A stretch of DNA of 64,000 bases, taken from Aquibacillus salsiterrae. GTDB taxonomy: Bacteria > Bacillota > Bacilli > Bacillales > Amphibacillaceae. Shown here in pieces: positions 1 through 9,058 of this stretch; within the stretch, counting starts at the first letter, position 1, and every line of letters begins with the position of its first letter. The stretch lies in assembly GCF_028416595.1 (NCBI RefSeq), contig NZ_JAMQKC010000004.1, positions 1-64,000 of the forward strand, read 5' to 3'. The notes beneath the pieces are model-generated. The model made no database searches. It was given only the letters and a program-made list of their open reading frames with translations, and was not told where the DNA came from. The translations under genes and the position numbers were made by a program.

Positions 1-358
1 ATAAGATTCAACCAGAACGTGCTTTTTATATGATTTATTTGTCGCTTTATTTTTGGTAATCGTTTCCCTTATAAACATAGTTTCATTATACCCGACGGGA
101 AAGTTGAAATCAATTATTTTTAATATTCAATTTATTTTAGGTAACTACATTTGCGTTTTTTAAATTAGAACGTTGTAAAATCAACATTTTCGAGTGCAAA
201 AAAGCAGTTTTTGATCTGTTTTTCTCAAAAACTGCCGAAACTTGGGCTAAACTAAATCCACACCTGTCCTCTGCATGTGGAAAAACGCCCTTTTTGTCTT
301 TTTGTGGTGCCTGACACCAAGTACCGAGTGAAATATTCACCCTAATTTAGGGCTCTCT
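1..358. repeat. Non-coding flank with palindromic repeats left of the phage module
   Basis: I see no credible gene here; a 67-codon minus-strand frame at 137-340 has no family resemblance and looks like repeat-derived sequence. Two short inverted repeats are visible. One has an 11-bp perfect stem (204-214 pairing with 225-235). The other is a GGTG/CACC hairpin (about 305-317). A similar GGTACC-rich palindrome occurs at 405-417, where the phage helicase gene breaks off, and a related one lies near 53.65 kb. This suggests a dispersed intergenic palindromic repeat. Confidence 0.4.
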
Positions 359-1051
359 TCAAGTGTCCATGTCTAAAAGACAAAACATCGTTTTGTCTTT
401 TTTAGGTACCTGGTACCGATTCCTTAATTTCCATGTGTAGACAATCATTTGATTTCGCTTATCCGGAAGAAAGTATTTCTCTCGGTAACCAGTAACCGTT
501 TTTCCTAATCGCTCTCCACCATCAAGTAAATAAATCTGTGGCCACAAATCGATTAATCCATTCGGTGCAGGTGTTCCCGTTAAGCCAACCATTCTTTTAA
601 TAAACGGTCGTACCTTTTTTAAGGATTTAAACCGCTGGGCCTTTGAAGATTTAAAGCTAGATAATTCATCGATAACGACCATGTCAAAAGGCCAGTCCGA
701 ATCAAATCGATCCACAAGCCAGGTCACGTTCTCCCGATTGATAATGTAGATATCAGCTCTTTTAAATAGTGCAGCTACCCTTTGCTTTTCACTTCCAAGC
801 ACTTTGGAAATTCGAAGGTCTTTCAAATGGTCCCACTTCTCCACTTCTTCTTCCCAAGTAGTACTAGCCACCCGAAGCGGGGCAATTACCAGAACCTTCG
901 CCACATCAAAATAGTCATACATCAGTTCCAATATAGCCGTTAGGGTAGACACTGACTTTCCCATACCCATTTCAAGAAAAAGAGCTGATTTCTCCTTCTC
1001 GATAATCCACTGAGTGGCATAATCCTGATAATGATAGGGTTTATAATTCAA
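359..1051 (-). pseudogene. Phage SNF2/DEAD-type helicase, C-terminally truncated
   Basis: This encodes the N-terminal ATPase half of a phage SNF2-like superfamily 2 helicase. Motif I is visible as GMGKS (about residues 29-33), motif II as VVIDELSS and motif III as LTGTPAPNG. Phage relatives usually run to roughly 450 residues and carry a second helicase domain. Here the family-like sequence stops after VYTWKLR, near position 422. The last residues are encoded by a GGTACC palindrome and a perfect 12-bp hairpin. The whole C-terminal domain is therefore missing and the protein is unlikely to be an active translocase. The start overlaps the VRR-NUC gene by 4 bp, as in intact phage modules. Confidence 0.8.
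375..401. terminator. Hairpin terminator at the broken helicase end
   Basis: A perfect 12-bp stem (375-386 with 390-401) has a 3-nt loop and runs into a T-tract on the plus strand. The minus-strand side is less T-rich. It sits inside the frame of the truncated helicase and beside the GGTACC palindrome at 405-417, so it probably came in with the repeat that broke the gene. Confidence 0.55.
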
Positions 1052-1326
1052 AGGACCATCTCCTCTAGCATCCGATCGACCGCTTCATAACTATCAATCT
1101 TATAAACTTTAAAACCTAACGTTTCTAACTGTTTTTTCCTTTTCCGTTGTAATGCTCGTAGCTTCTTAGCTGGTGCCTTTAATTCTACAAAAGCAACCCT
1201 TGAACCATGAAAGAGCACCAACCTGTCTGGGACACCTGCAAAACCGGGAGACACCAGCTTCAAAGCCAACCCACCATTTTCGTTCACTTTCATTTTTAGC
1301 CTTTTCTCTACACTTGCTTCATTCAT
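1048..1326 (-). CDS. VRR-NUC domain nuclease (phage)
   Basis: This 92-residue protein is a stand-alone VRR-NUC nuclease of the PD-(D/E)xK superfamily. The core is seen as GVPDRLVLF followed by VAFVELKAP, which supply the Asp and the E-x-K of the active site. Stand-alone VRR-NUC proteins are common beside SNF2 helicases in phage replication modules and are thought to act on branched or structured DNA. The length is normal for the family. A GGGGTGA ribosome binding site precedes the ATG, and the end overlaps the downstream helicase start by 4 bp, implying translational coupling. It looks intact even though its partner is truncated. Confidence 0.85.
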   Translation of the reverse strand: MNEASVEKRLKMKVNENGGLALKLVSPGFAGVPDRLVLFHGSRVAFVELKAPAKKLRALQRKRKKQLETLGFKVYKIDSYEAVDRMLEEMVL

Positions 1327-1581
1327 CTATTGGTCACCCCTAGAAATAATGTTTACAGCCAAAACTCAGTATTTACGGGCCTTTCAGCTTACTCGTAAAC
1401 AAGTAAACATAAAAACAGTTAACCTATACATATATGGCTATTAGGGTGTATAAGCTATATATGTTATTCTCTATCTCTTCTTTATATAGATAGTTATGTT
1501 TATCATGTTTACAAAGTATATAAGTAAGAAGTAGTAAGGATTTGGAGTGTAAACAATAAAAGTTTTTTAAAGTTTACCTGT
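1327..1581. other. AT-rich gap between phage genes
   Basis: This 255-bp stretch separates the VRR-NUC gene from the primase gene, in a module where other genes overlap or nearly touch. It holds AT-rich partial palindromes around 1430-1500 but no open frame or clear terminator that I can support. A small gene may have been lost here. Confidence 0.3.
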
Positions 1582-3993
1582 TTACAAATCTTCTCTTCTA
1601 AATCCCCTTTGCGTTCCATAGCTATTATCGAATCGAACAGAGCTTACCCTTTTCCAGCCTGGTGTATGTTGGATTATCATATTAATCTCTTTTGCATCAT
1701 ATCTGGTCATGATGGATACATCCTTTTGGAAAAGTTCCTCCCAAACCATCTGAGCACACACCTTATTCAGCTTCATCGTTTTGTCTGATTCATCTTGCGA
1801 ATCCATATGCAAATAAGCTCTTCTCGTACCGATGTCAAGGTCATACCAATTCATCAGAACCTCGGTTTCCAAATAAGTTCTAATACTTTCTGCAATTGGA
1901 TTCTCCTGTGTATGAGCAGCTTGAAGTTCCCGAGCCTTTTCCTCGATGTCCTTGCTTAATGCCAAGGTCTCTCCCTTTTCATACAGTACCTTCGCCTCCG
2001 CCCACACTTGATCAACTTCCTCTTCGTTTAAATCATCCCACATGTTTTTCCTACCACCACCGTTAACCGTAATCGGCAAAAAACGGCGGTTCCCTGTCGG
2101 ATCATTTAAAAAGTCATAGTCATTCGTTGTTCCAAAGAATACACACTGTCGTTTGAATGTCTCATTATGCCTACCATAAGCAACTCGAAAGGTATCCTCA
2201 GATTTAGAAATAAAGTGCTTTACCGCTTCCGTTTCTACTTTCTTCGTTGCCGTTAGCTCTGCCATTTCCAAAATCCACGCACCCTGAAGCTGTTCGTAGG
2301 CCTCCTTGCCCTTTACAGTAATTAAGGAATCCGAGTGCCATTCTTTGCCTAGGAGCTTAATAATGTAACTCTTCCCAACACCCTGAGGACCAACAAGGAC
2401 AACACAGTAATCAAACTTCGCACCAGGTCGATAGATTCTTGTCACTGCTGCAACTAAGATTTTTCGAGTAAATATTCGAACGCAGTCATTATCTTGAGCA
2501 CCAAGGTAATCTACCATCAGGGTTTCAATCCGCTCTTGACCATCCCAAACAAGGCCATTTAAATAGTCCTTAATTGGATGAAAGGCATATTTCACTGCCA
2601 CCTCACTCCAGGCATCAGCAATAACTCCCGCTCCTTTTATCCCATAAACGGAATATAGATAATTCCTCAAACTGGCATCATCTGTATCGGACCAGTATTC
2701 ACCACGCTCAGCACTCCTCCATGGCAAATCATCTTTAATGACAACTCGATGTACAAAATCGTTCATCGCAATTCGGTCTTTTAAAGCTGGATCGTTTTCA
2801 AGAATGAGGATAACATTCGGTGCACTGGAGACAATGTTTCCTTTTTGATCCCTTGTCAGTTCCGATAGCCACTCCATCTCTTCATCTTCAAAATCACCTG
2901 CAGCAAGGTTTAACTGTTCTTTACCTAATGTCAGCTTTACCTGTTTATCCTTTAAGGCTTCTTCCACCATTGCTTTATAAGAAGGCAACCGATTGATTGG
3001 TGTTCCCTCTTTGACCGTTTCATCAAGGTCACCAAATAGATGCATTCGAACCAAATCAAAAGCATTACATAACCTTCCACCAATCGGGTCCGTAGAATGG
3101 TGAGAATAGGCAAAATCACCATCTTCATAAACCACCAACCCGCCTGCTGTGGAGCCAGCGGAATATGTGTATCTGTTTGGATCCTCACAAGACACATAGA
3201 TATCACTTAAATATTTATCAATGACATCGATGACAGAATAAGTTCGGCAAAACGCACCAACCACTCCATCTTTTGATTTGGGATCACCCTGCTTATCTGC
3301 AAGCTTCTTCCGTTCATGAACGGTTCTTGAACTCTCTGGCCAATAAGAAGAGTCTCTCCAATCCGGATATCTAGCAAGTACAGCATCAGGATCAATCCAT
3401 GGCTCATCCAACACTTTAAAAACAAACTCCCCATCAGATGGAGTCGATGGCCAATACATCAAGCGGTGCGCCTGGTAAGTGGTATCATCGAAAAAATCAA
3501 TTCCAAGGTCAGCCGCAATTCTCCTTGCAATCGGTACATACTCATCAGCAGTAACAGGTCGTGATAAAGGAATTACGAGCCTTAACCTTGGATTTTTCGG
3601 ATGATGTTTGTGAGTGGAGTACATCGCACATCCATAACCAAACATTGTCTCGATAGAAGCCCATAAATCTCCTTTGACGAAATCAGCATCAAGGGATATG
3701 ATTTGCCGCCACACCACACTGTCATGTTTTCTTCTACCACCCTTTAAGGTTCCACCAACAAACCCACCGACATCTTTAATCTCATCTTGCTTAGATTTGG
3801 AAAGCTTTTTATATTCTTCATAGGTTTCATGGGTTCTAACAGTGCTGCTCAATTTCTTAACTAACTCAGACCAAAGCATTTCTCGGTTTTTCCAATTCAA
3901 TTCTTTTCTGTTTCTTCCCGTCGCAATGGTGAGATTACTATCATGCTTTAATTTGTGGCTTCTTTTTTCACTGGGCTCTTTCACATCTACCAA
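1582..3993 (-). CDS. Phage primase-helicase, virulence-associated E (VapE) type
   Basis: An 803-residue replication protein. The C-terminal half has the VapE/D5-type superfamily 3 helicase signature: a Walker A GPQGVGKS and downstream WILEMAEL as likely Walker B. A later segment, FFGTTNDYDFL followed by GNRRF, fits sensor and arginine-finger positions. The N-terminal 230 residues look like an archaeo-eukaryotic-type primase domain, with SLDADF as a likely metal-binding strand and AHRLMYWPS downstream. Family knowledge suggests it primes and unwinds phage DNA with the family A polymerase encoded upstream. The length is full and no frameshift is seen. Its start overlaps the small phage gene before it by 26 bp. 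Confidence 0.88.
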   Translation of the reverse strand: MVDVKEPSEKRSHKLKHDSNLTIATGRNRKELNWKNREMLWSELVKKLSSTVRTHETYEEYKKLSKSKQDEIKDVGGFVGGTLKGGRRKHDSVVWRQIISLDADFVKGDLWASIETMFGYGCAMYSTHKHHPKNPRLRLVIPLSRPVTADEYVPIARRIAADLGIDFFDDTTYQAHRLMYWPSTPSDGEFVFKVLDEPWIDPDAVLARYPDWRDSSYWPESSRTVHERKKLADKQGDPKSKDGVVGAFCRTYSVIDVIDKYLSDIYVSCEDPNRYTYSAGSTAGGLVVYEDGDFAYSHHSTDPIGGRLCNAFDLVRMHLFGDLDETVKEGTPINRLPSYKAMVEEALKDKQVKLTLGKEQLNLAAGDFEDEEMEWLSELTRDQKGNIVSSAPNVILILENDPALKDRIAMNDFVHRVVIKDDLPWRSAERGEYWSDTDDASLRNYLYSVYGIKGAGVIADAWSEVAVKYAFHPIKDYLNGLVWDGQERIETLMVDYLGAQDNDCVRIFTRKILVAAVTRIYRPGAKFDYCVVLVGPQGVGKSYIIKLLGKEWHSDSLITVKGKEAYEQLQGAWILEMAELTATKKVETEAVKHFISKSEDTFRVAYGRHNETFKRQCVFFGTTNDYDFLNDPTGNRRFLPITVNGGGRKNMWDDLNEEEVDQVWAEAKVLYEKGETLALSKDIEEKARELQAAHTQENPIAESIRTYLETEVLMNWYDLDIGTRRAYLHMDSQDESDKTMKLNKVCAQMVWEELFQKDVSIMTRYDAKEINMIIQHTPGWKRVSSVRFDNSYGTQRGFRREDL

Positions 3994-4156
3994 CCCTCCT
4001 GCGTATCAGCTTACGAAGGCCTTTTCTGGCTCCTTCCAAATCGCCGGAAAGAGCCTGACCTTTAAGTGTTTTAACGGTGTGCTTCGGTAGTACATCTTTG
4101 TACCGTTTTAAGTCCTTTAAGAAATTAACTGTTTTCATATCTGTCATGCTCGGCAC
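3968..4156 (-). CDS. Small conserved phage protein of unknown function
   Basis: A 62-residue basic protein lying between the antirepressor and VapE genes. The segment LKGQALSGDLEGARKGL, followed by an Arg-rich tail, resembles small proteins I associate with this position in Bacillus and Listeria phage replication modules. No enzymatic motif is visible. It overlaps the VapE start by 26 bp. The exact start is uncertain, because an internal ATG at MTDMK is equally plausible. It is the best reading frame in an otherwise fully packed operon and keeps phage-like gene order, so I regard it as real. Confidence 0.6.
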   Translation of the reverse strand: MPSMTDMKTVNFLKDLKRYKDVLPKHTVKTLKGQALSGDLEGARKGLRKLIRRRVGRCERAQ

Positions 4157-4164
4157 TTCCCAAG

Positions 4165-4986
4165 CTACGCAGATTTAGTAGAACGTTCGATTAATGGCAC
4201 TAATCTCTTTTCTCTCTTCAGCAACTCATAAAGAAACAACCGCCCCTTTTGTGTCCAGTAGGTGTGCATGACACTTCTTTCTGCATCAATGGCATGTGTT
4301 TTCGATTGCGTGTAGCCCATATCTGCATACTTTTGATATAGAAGCCACGTTTTTCCAAGTTTGTATTGCACACCTAATTCATGGAGGATTGTATTCAACT
4401 TTCTAGCGGATAGCCCATAATCTTTCGCAATAATGCTTATTGGTACAACCGATTTATTCTGAAGAACCAAATCATAATAGGAGGCTTTCGGTTTTAGTTC
4501 TCCAATAATCTGTTTATTTTGTGCGTTTTCAAGTTCCAGTCTTTTCGCCTTTTCTTTGGCTTCTTTATAATCAGTAAAGAGCTTAATCCCTAATTCAGGA
4601 TTTTTAAGAATATCATTCAATAATGACTCTGAAGCATACAACCCATGTTTTCGGATATCCGGTAAGACCTCATCAAAAATCCATTGTTCGAATTGCTCAG
4701 CCTTTTTCTTCACTTGTTTATTCTTGCTTTGAGATGAAGCACCGATGATTAAGCGGTAAACATCACCTTCAGGAATAAAATTCTTCTCAATAGTTTTACC
4801 TTCACTTTGCGGATGAGGTACCTCTCTTTTTGATAGGTACCGGCAGTTCTTGATAATAGCCTGGTGGGGGTTACTGTAACAAAGCATTTTTGCCACATCT
4901 GTTGCTGGGAAATATTCTTTCCCATTAATCACCATAATTTCTAACTGACCAAATTCTGAAGAATTGAACACTCGTAAATTATTCAT
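4165..4986 (-). CDS. Phage antirepressor, Bro-N plus KilAC domains
   Basis: A 273-residue DNA-binding protein. The N-terminal ~110 residues match a Bro-N domain (FGQLEIMVINGKEYFPATDVA, then CYSNPHQAI and a long helix EQFEQWIFDEVLPDIRKHG). The C-terminal ~110 residues match KilAC (ISIIAKDYGLSARKLNTIL, then GKTWLLYQKY). Proteins of this build are phage antirepressors that relieve lysogenic repression or regulate early genes. A clear ribosome binding site (AGGAGG) lies upstream of the ATG. It sits between the polymerase and the small phage gene, so it is probably co-transcribed with replication genes rather than divergent from a repressor. Confidence 0.88.
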   Translation of the reverse strand: MNNLRVFNSSEFGQLEIMVINGKEYFPATDVAKMLCYSNPHQAIIKNCRYLSKREVPHPQSEGKTIEKNFIPEGDVYRLIIGASSQSKNKQVKKKAEQFEQWIFDEVLPDIRKHGLYASESLLNDILKNPELGIKLFTDYKEAKEKAKRLELENAQNKQIIGELKPKASYYDLVLQNKSVVPISIIAKDYGLSARKLNTILHELGVQYKLGKTWLLYQKYADMGYTQSKTHAIDAERSVMHTYWTQKGRLFLYELLKREKRLVPLIERSTKSA

Positions 4987-5008
4987 CTAATATTTCCTCC
5001 TGTTCGAT

Positions 5009-6958
5009 TTAATCTTTCTTGTAATAATCCGTTTCAAAGCTATCTGCCCCTAAAGGCAATCCAGGTGCCCAATTAATTGGCTGAACCATCAGTTCTTCTA
5101 CATCTTCCATCGAACCTGTTCCAATCGGAACATCCAGAACAACTTCATCGTGAACATGGAAATTTATAAGATATCCCGCTTCAGCCAACCGAAGCATAGA
5201 AACTGCAAGACAATCTCTTGCTATGGCCTGAATGATGTTCTCTGTCAACTTACCTCCGTATGTTGGTATCCTTCCCCACTGTTTGGAGCCTTGTTCAATT
5301 CCTTCATAAGTGAGTTGTTCTTTTCCAAACCGTTCGTCTATTCCTATTCTTGGCCTTACATATGCTAGTGAACGGCTGGATGGAAGTGTGATAAATAAAA
5401 TCCCTTTGGTGTAATGAAAGGTTAGTCCATACTGCATCTTAACAACTGCTTTTTCTTTCACAGCTTTAATGGCTGCACCTTCTATCCCCCACCAAAGTTT
5501 CACAATGTTAGGGTTAGCCTCTCGCCATGCGGATACTAGCTCCGGAAGTTCGTCTTCCGTAAGCCCCATTTCAATCGCACCCATTTGCAACAAGGCTCCT
5601 TTAGAGCCTCCGTAACCAAGTGCTAGTTCAGCAATTTTCCCCTTCTGTCTAAGCGAGCTACCTTTATCAATGATTTCAATTGGTACTCTGAACATTTGTG
5701 CAGCAGAGGCTTCGTAAATCTTCCCATGAGATTGAAACACATCCATCCGCCAACGTTCTCCTGCTAGCCAAGCAATCACTCTGGCTTCAATTGCTGAAAA
5801 GTCCGATACGATAAAGCGGTGACCTTTGGATGGAATAAAAGCAGTTCTGATTAATTGCGATAAAACATCGGATACACTCTCAAAAAGCAGTTCCAATGCT
5901 TCATAGTTTCCTGACTTTAATAGATCTCTTGCAATCTGTAATTCCTTCATACTGTTCCTTGGGAGATTATGAATTTGAACAAGCCTACCAGCCCAGCGAC
6001 CTGTTCGATTTGCTCCGTAAAATTGCAATAAACCTCTTATTCTGTGATCATGGCAAATGGAACGTTCCATCGCTTCATATTTCTTCACCGATGTTTTTGA
6101 CATTGCTTGTCTTAATTTTAACAATCGTTTTACTTCAAAATTTTCCACTTCACCCATCAGTGCTTCGACATTTTTCTTCGCAAGGCTGTCCACTTTTATT
6201 CCTTGTTTTAATAACCAGCCTTTTAGCTGCGCTGGACTATTTGGATTTTCGAGTCCTGTTAAACAGACAGCTTCCTCGTAAAGCATATCTTGAAATGCCT
6301 TATCCGCTTGAATGGCATTATCAACTAGGTCTGTTTCAATCAAAACACCTTCATCGTTGACTTTCTGGTCCAATTCCCAAAGTTTCTGTTCCATTTTTGG
6401 AATTGGAAAAGCCTCCAGCTTGTTTCGAATTTGCCTTTCTACCTCAACGTCCTGTTTACAGTAATCCTTAAAGATAGCCCATTTATCAGGATCGTGTTTT
6501 GGTAGGTTACGAGTTCTTCCCTCATTCACTCTGGTAGGCTTACAAGGAACAGAAAAGTAGCGGATTAAAGCCTTTCCCTCTTTCATTTTCTGTTCTTGTA
6601 ACCTTAGACATTTCGCCACGCCATCAAGGTATCCAGGTAAACCAAGTATTAAAGCATGGACAGATGAGCACCTCCACTGTTCCGGTGGCATTGGTGTATG
6701 AAATTGTTTAGCTAAACATGTGCGTTCAAAGTTGGCATTGTACGCAGTCTTTATCACATTAGGATCCGTGATTGCTTTTAGAATTTCCTTTGGTATTTCC
6801 TCACCAGAAGCCAAGTCAACAATTTGTACCTCTTCATCGTCAACTGCATAAGCAAAGAGGAGGACTTCAAAATCAGCTGATTCACAATAGGCATAGACCC
6901 CAGATTTAATGAGGTCCACGCTACTGTATGTTTCTATATCAATGGATAATAGTTTCAT
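5009..6958 (-). CDS. Phage DNA polymerase I-like (family A) with 3'-5' exonuclease
   Basis: This is the replicative polymerase of the phage module. The N-terminus is a DnaQ-like proofreading domain (LSIDIETYSS with the first catalytic acids). The C-terminal half is a family A polymerase: GRWAGRLVQIHNLPR and SDFSAIEARVIAWLAGE (motif A), RQKGKIAELALGYGG (motif B) and NFHVHDEVVLDVP (motif C with HDE). At about 649 residues it has the usual length for this phage type and lacks a 5'-3' exonuclease. I prefer the ATG at 6958 to the in-frame TTG at 6967, because an AGG lies about 9 bp before that ATG. The coding end of DUF2815 almost touches it. Confidence 0.92.
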   Translation of the reverse strand: MKLLSIDIETYSSVDLIKSGVYAYCESADFEVLLFAYAVDDEEVQIVDLASGEEIPKEILKAITDPNVIKTAYNANFERTCLAKQFHTPMPPEQWRCSSVHALILGLPGYLDGVAKCLRLQEQKMKEGKALIRYFSVPCKPTRVNEGRTRNLPKHDPDKWAIFKDYCKQDVEVERQIRNKLEAFPIPKMEQKLWELDQKVNDEGVLIETDLVDNAIQADKAFQDMLYEEAVCLTGLENPNSPAQLKGWLLKQGIKVDSLAKKNVEALMGEVENFEVKRLLKLRQAMSKTSVKKYEAMERSICHDHRIRGLLQFYGANRTGRWAGRLVQIHNLPRNSMKELQIARDLLKSGNYEALELLFESVSDVLSQLIRTAFIPSKGHRFIVSDFSAIEARVIAWLAGERWRMDVFQSHGKIYEASAAQMFRVPIEIIDKGSSLRQKGKIAELALGYGGSKGALLQMGAIEMGLTEDELPELVSAWREANPNIVKLWWGIEGAAIKAVKEKAVVKMQYGLTFHYTKGILFITLPSSRSLAYVRPRIGIDERFGKEQLTYEGIEQGSKQWGRIPTYGGKLTENIIQAIARDCLAVSMLRLAEAGYLINFHVHDEVVLDVPIGTGSMEDVEELMVQPINWAPGLPLGADSFETDYYKKD

Positions 6959-6963
6959 AGGTA

Positions 6964-7509
6964 TCAACCTAAAATATCATCATCGTCTTCACTGTCATCA
7001 GCAAAGTCTGCCTCTGCACTACTTCTGCCACCGAGAGGGTCACCATCATCCGTCTTCATAATGTTTTGGAGCCCAGCAGCAATACCACGATTCCCGTTGA
7101 CATTAAAGCCATAAAAGGTCAAGCTGACTCTTCCATAGCAGCCAGAGTATAATTCACTTTGGTCCATGATTGGCTCTAAATCCGCATCTACAATTCCTGG
7201 CTTAATTTTGCTGTTCGCATTAATAAAATAAGAATCAGCATAGGCTTCGTCATCTTCACGGTCCACATCACCATCACGAAGTGGTGTTTTTAAGTTCGAA
7301 GGCACTTTCCCACCAAACTTGTCCTTGTTTTCTTGAGTCGCTTTTTGGATTGCATCTTTTACTTTCTTAATGGTTTTCTTGTCTGATTTTGGAATGATAA
7401 TACTCAATGAATATTTCAAGTCACTTCCGTTAACACTCACTGGTTGGTGCACATTCGCATAACTGAATCGTACTGGGGTCTCCTTAGTTCCAATCGTAAT
7501 TTTTATCAT
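6964..7509 (-). CDS. DUF2815 family phage protein, possible ssDNA-binding protein
   Basis: A 181-residue protein with an acidic C-terminal tail (SEDDDDILG), a feature typical of single-stranded DNA-binding proteins that recruit partners. The body matches the DUF2815 family: GTKETPVRFSYANVHQP near the start, SLSIIIPKSDKKT, GSYFINA-like and GCYGRVSLTFYGFNVNG. DUF2815 genes regularly sit between DUF2800 and DNA polymerase genes in Firmicute phages. A role in coating ssDNA is inference from the tail and context. It is preceded by a ribosome binding site (GAGGAAAT) and nearly abuts the polymerase gene. Confidence 0.85.
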   Translation of the reverse strand: MIKITIGTKETPVRFSYANVHQPVSVNGSDLKYSLSIIIPKSDKKTIKKVKDAIQKATQENKDKFGGKVPSNLKTPLRDGDVDREDDEAYADSYFINANSKIKPGIVDADLEPIMDQSELYSGCYGRVSLTFYGFNVNGNRGIAAGLQNIMKTDDGDPLGGRSSAEADFADDSEDDDDILG

Positions 7510-7526
7510 GATTCATTTCCTCCTTA

Positions 7527-8717
7527 TTATTGAAAATCTGCTTCTGGTGATGATTTTATTTCCGGCCGCTTGTCATCTTCTGGCACGAGCTTTATCTTGC
7601 CCGGTGCTTTTGTAACAAGAGAACCAAGCAACTCTTCAAACGCTTTTTTACCAAGTTCTTTTTCAAGTGTGGTAATTGTATTTAGGGATTTCTTGTAAAT
7701 GACATCATTGTCATACCCTGCAGCGACGAGCGCTTCAGCCACTGCATTTCCATCGCTATATTTCCGGCTGCCTCTGCCTTCGACAAGCTTCATTCCAGGC
7801 CACTGTTTGTTTTCATCCATAGCCTTAGCAAAGGCATATTCTTGTACGTCCTTTGCATATCTAATCAGTTCATCAATAGCCGTAAGTACTTCTACCACTT
7901 CTTCATCTGACAGTAGCGGCGGCTTAAGAAAATCCATACGAGCAAGCTTCATGTTTTCTTCCGCTCTCACCCTACAAGTTGCTCTTGCCTTACAAAAACG
8001 ACAGTGGTCACCTGCGTTATAGGTACCCTCGCCGGCAAATGCCAATTCTGCCTTTGGTTTGACCTCTGTTTCAGCCCAATCTAGAAGATCATCTACCGAA
8101 ATTTCATCACTGGAAATGTTATCTAATCTTGGCTGCACAATTGTCATCGATACAGTCTGGATATTGTCGTACAACATTCCAAATCCATTCACGGCACCCA
8201 ATGCATAAAGCCTCATTTGTGGGTTGTTTTCAGCGGAAACCTTGACCCCTTTACCACCCTTAAGGTCAACAACTTCCAAAATTCCGTCTGAAATAATCAC
8301 CACGTCCCCTGTTCCAAACCCTTCAGGAACCCAAGGACTAAAATCCAGCCTTTCCTCAATAAGAATGAGCGGATCCTTGCTTCTTTCCCTAGCTTCATTT
8401 ATTTTTTCGATGACGATATCTACGTAACTTTGAACAGCTTGTCCAATTTCTTCGTTATAAAAGGCATTTTTACGCATCTTCTGTAGCTGCTGGTTCCACT
8501 GTGCTTTGCTTAGTTGATTTAGCTCATAAGCAAGGTACAATTCGGATAGCTCGTGCATGAAAGTTCCTTCTTCCGCAAATACACTGGTCGATTCTTCATA
8601 CCGCTCTGATAACCGGACGCTAGGCGGACAGGCTATCCAACGATGGGCACTAGATGCACTTAGCGAAGCATGTGCTCTTTCAGCATGGTTCGTGGTTTCT
8701 AATTTTGTTTGCTTCAT
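7527..8717 (-). CDS. DUF2800 family protein, Cas4/RecB-like nuclease fold
   Basis: A 396-residue protein of the DUF2800 family. The N-terminal SASSAHRWIACPPSVRLSE segment is typical of phage PD-(D/E)xK nucleases related to Cas4 and RecB. The catalytic strands appear as GTGDVVIISDGILEVVDLKGGKG, with an Asp and an L-K at the expected spacing. The cysteines near HCRFCKARATCR, together with the N-terminal Cys, could bind an iron-sulfur cluster. In phages this family is thought to act in recombination or replication-coupled end processing. It overlaps the upstream 114-residue gene by 4 bp. It is a phage gene and not evidence for a CRISPR system. Confidence 0.85.
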   Translation of the reverse strand: MKQTKLETTNHAERAHASLSASSAHRWIACPPSVRLSERYEESTSVFAEEGTFMHELSELYLAYELNQLSKAQWNQQLQKMRKNAFYNEEIGQAVQSYVDIVIEKINEARERSKDPLILIEERLDFSPWVPEGFGTGDVVIISDGILEVVDLKGGKGVKVSAENNPQMRLYALGAVNGFGMLYDNIQTVSMTIVQPRLDNISSDEISVDDLLDWAETEVKPKAELAFAGEGTYNAGDHCRFCKARATCRVRAEENMKLARMDFLKPPLLSDEEVVEVLTAIDELIRYAKDVQEYAFAKAMDENKQWPGMKLVEGRGSRKYSDGNAVAEALVAAGYDNDVIYKKSLNTITTLEKELGKKAFEELLGSLVTKAPGKIKLVPEDDKRPEIKSSPEADFQ

Positions 8718-9058
8718 GACAATTTTTCCGCCTGTTGTAGGACTTCAGGAAATTGATTAGTAGGAATATCGCTTAATTTTTTTGCACCAAAACTGGTAAT
8801 CAATTCTTTAACCTGTGCTTGCTTCCCTTCTTGTGACAAAGCGGCAAGCTTTCCTCTTACATCTTCCAAAGTGGGTAGCTCTGTTTTGGCTACTTGTTTC
8901 GTTTTCTTTGGTTTTGCTTTTTCCTTCGGTTCAATTTCCTGAGGCGTTCCTACATTTTCTGGTGCCGCACCTTCCATTGCCGAAATTAACGCTTCCATAC
9001 TCCCTGCTAGGTCTCGTAAATCCTGCACCACATCCAGTGCGAGCTTGGTTTTACTCAT
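8714..9058 (-). CDS. Small Lys/Glu-rich phage protein, first gene of the module
   Basis: A 114-residue protein with a helical N-terminus, a Lys/Pro/Glu-rich linker (about residues 40-60) and a C-terminal helical part (LEDVRGKLAALSQEGKQAQV, then FGAKKLSDIP). That C-terminal pattern is common in small phage proteins encoded before DUF2800, some annotated only as phage rRNA- or DNA-binding-like. I do not recognise a precise function. A good ribosome binding site (AAGGAGA) lies about 8 bp before the ATG. It is the first gene of the leftward phage operon and overlaps the DUF2800 start by 4 bp. Confidence 0.7.
   Translation of the reverse strand: MSKTKLALDVVQDLRDLAGSMEALISAMEGAAPENVGTPQEIEPKEKAKPKKTKQVAKTELPTLEDVRGKLAALSQEGKQAQVKELITSFGAKKLSDIPTNQFPEVLQQAEKLS

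Noticed and set aside
137-340. 67-residue minus-strand reading frame
   Set aside because: No resemblance to any family, built on inverted repeats, and not linked to a neighbour.
5896-6360. 154-residue plus-strand frame inside the DNA polymerase
   Set aside because: Antisense shadow of a well supported polymerase gene; no ribosome binding site or family match.
7527-8717. Cas4-like nuclease as sign of a CRISPR system
   Set aside because: It belongs to the phage DUF2800 family and is inside a phage replication operon with no other cas gene.
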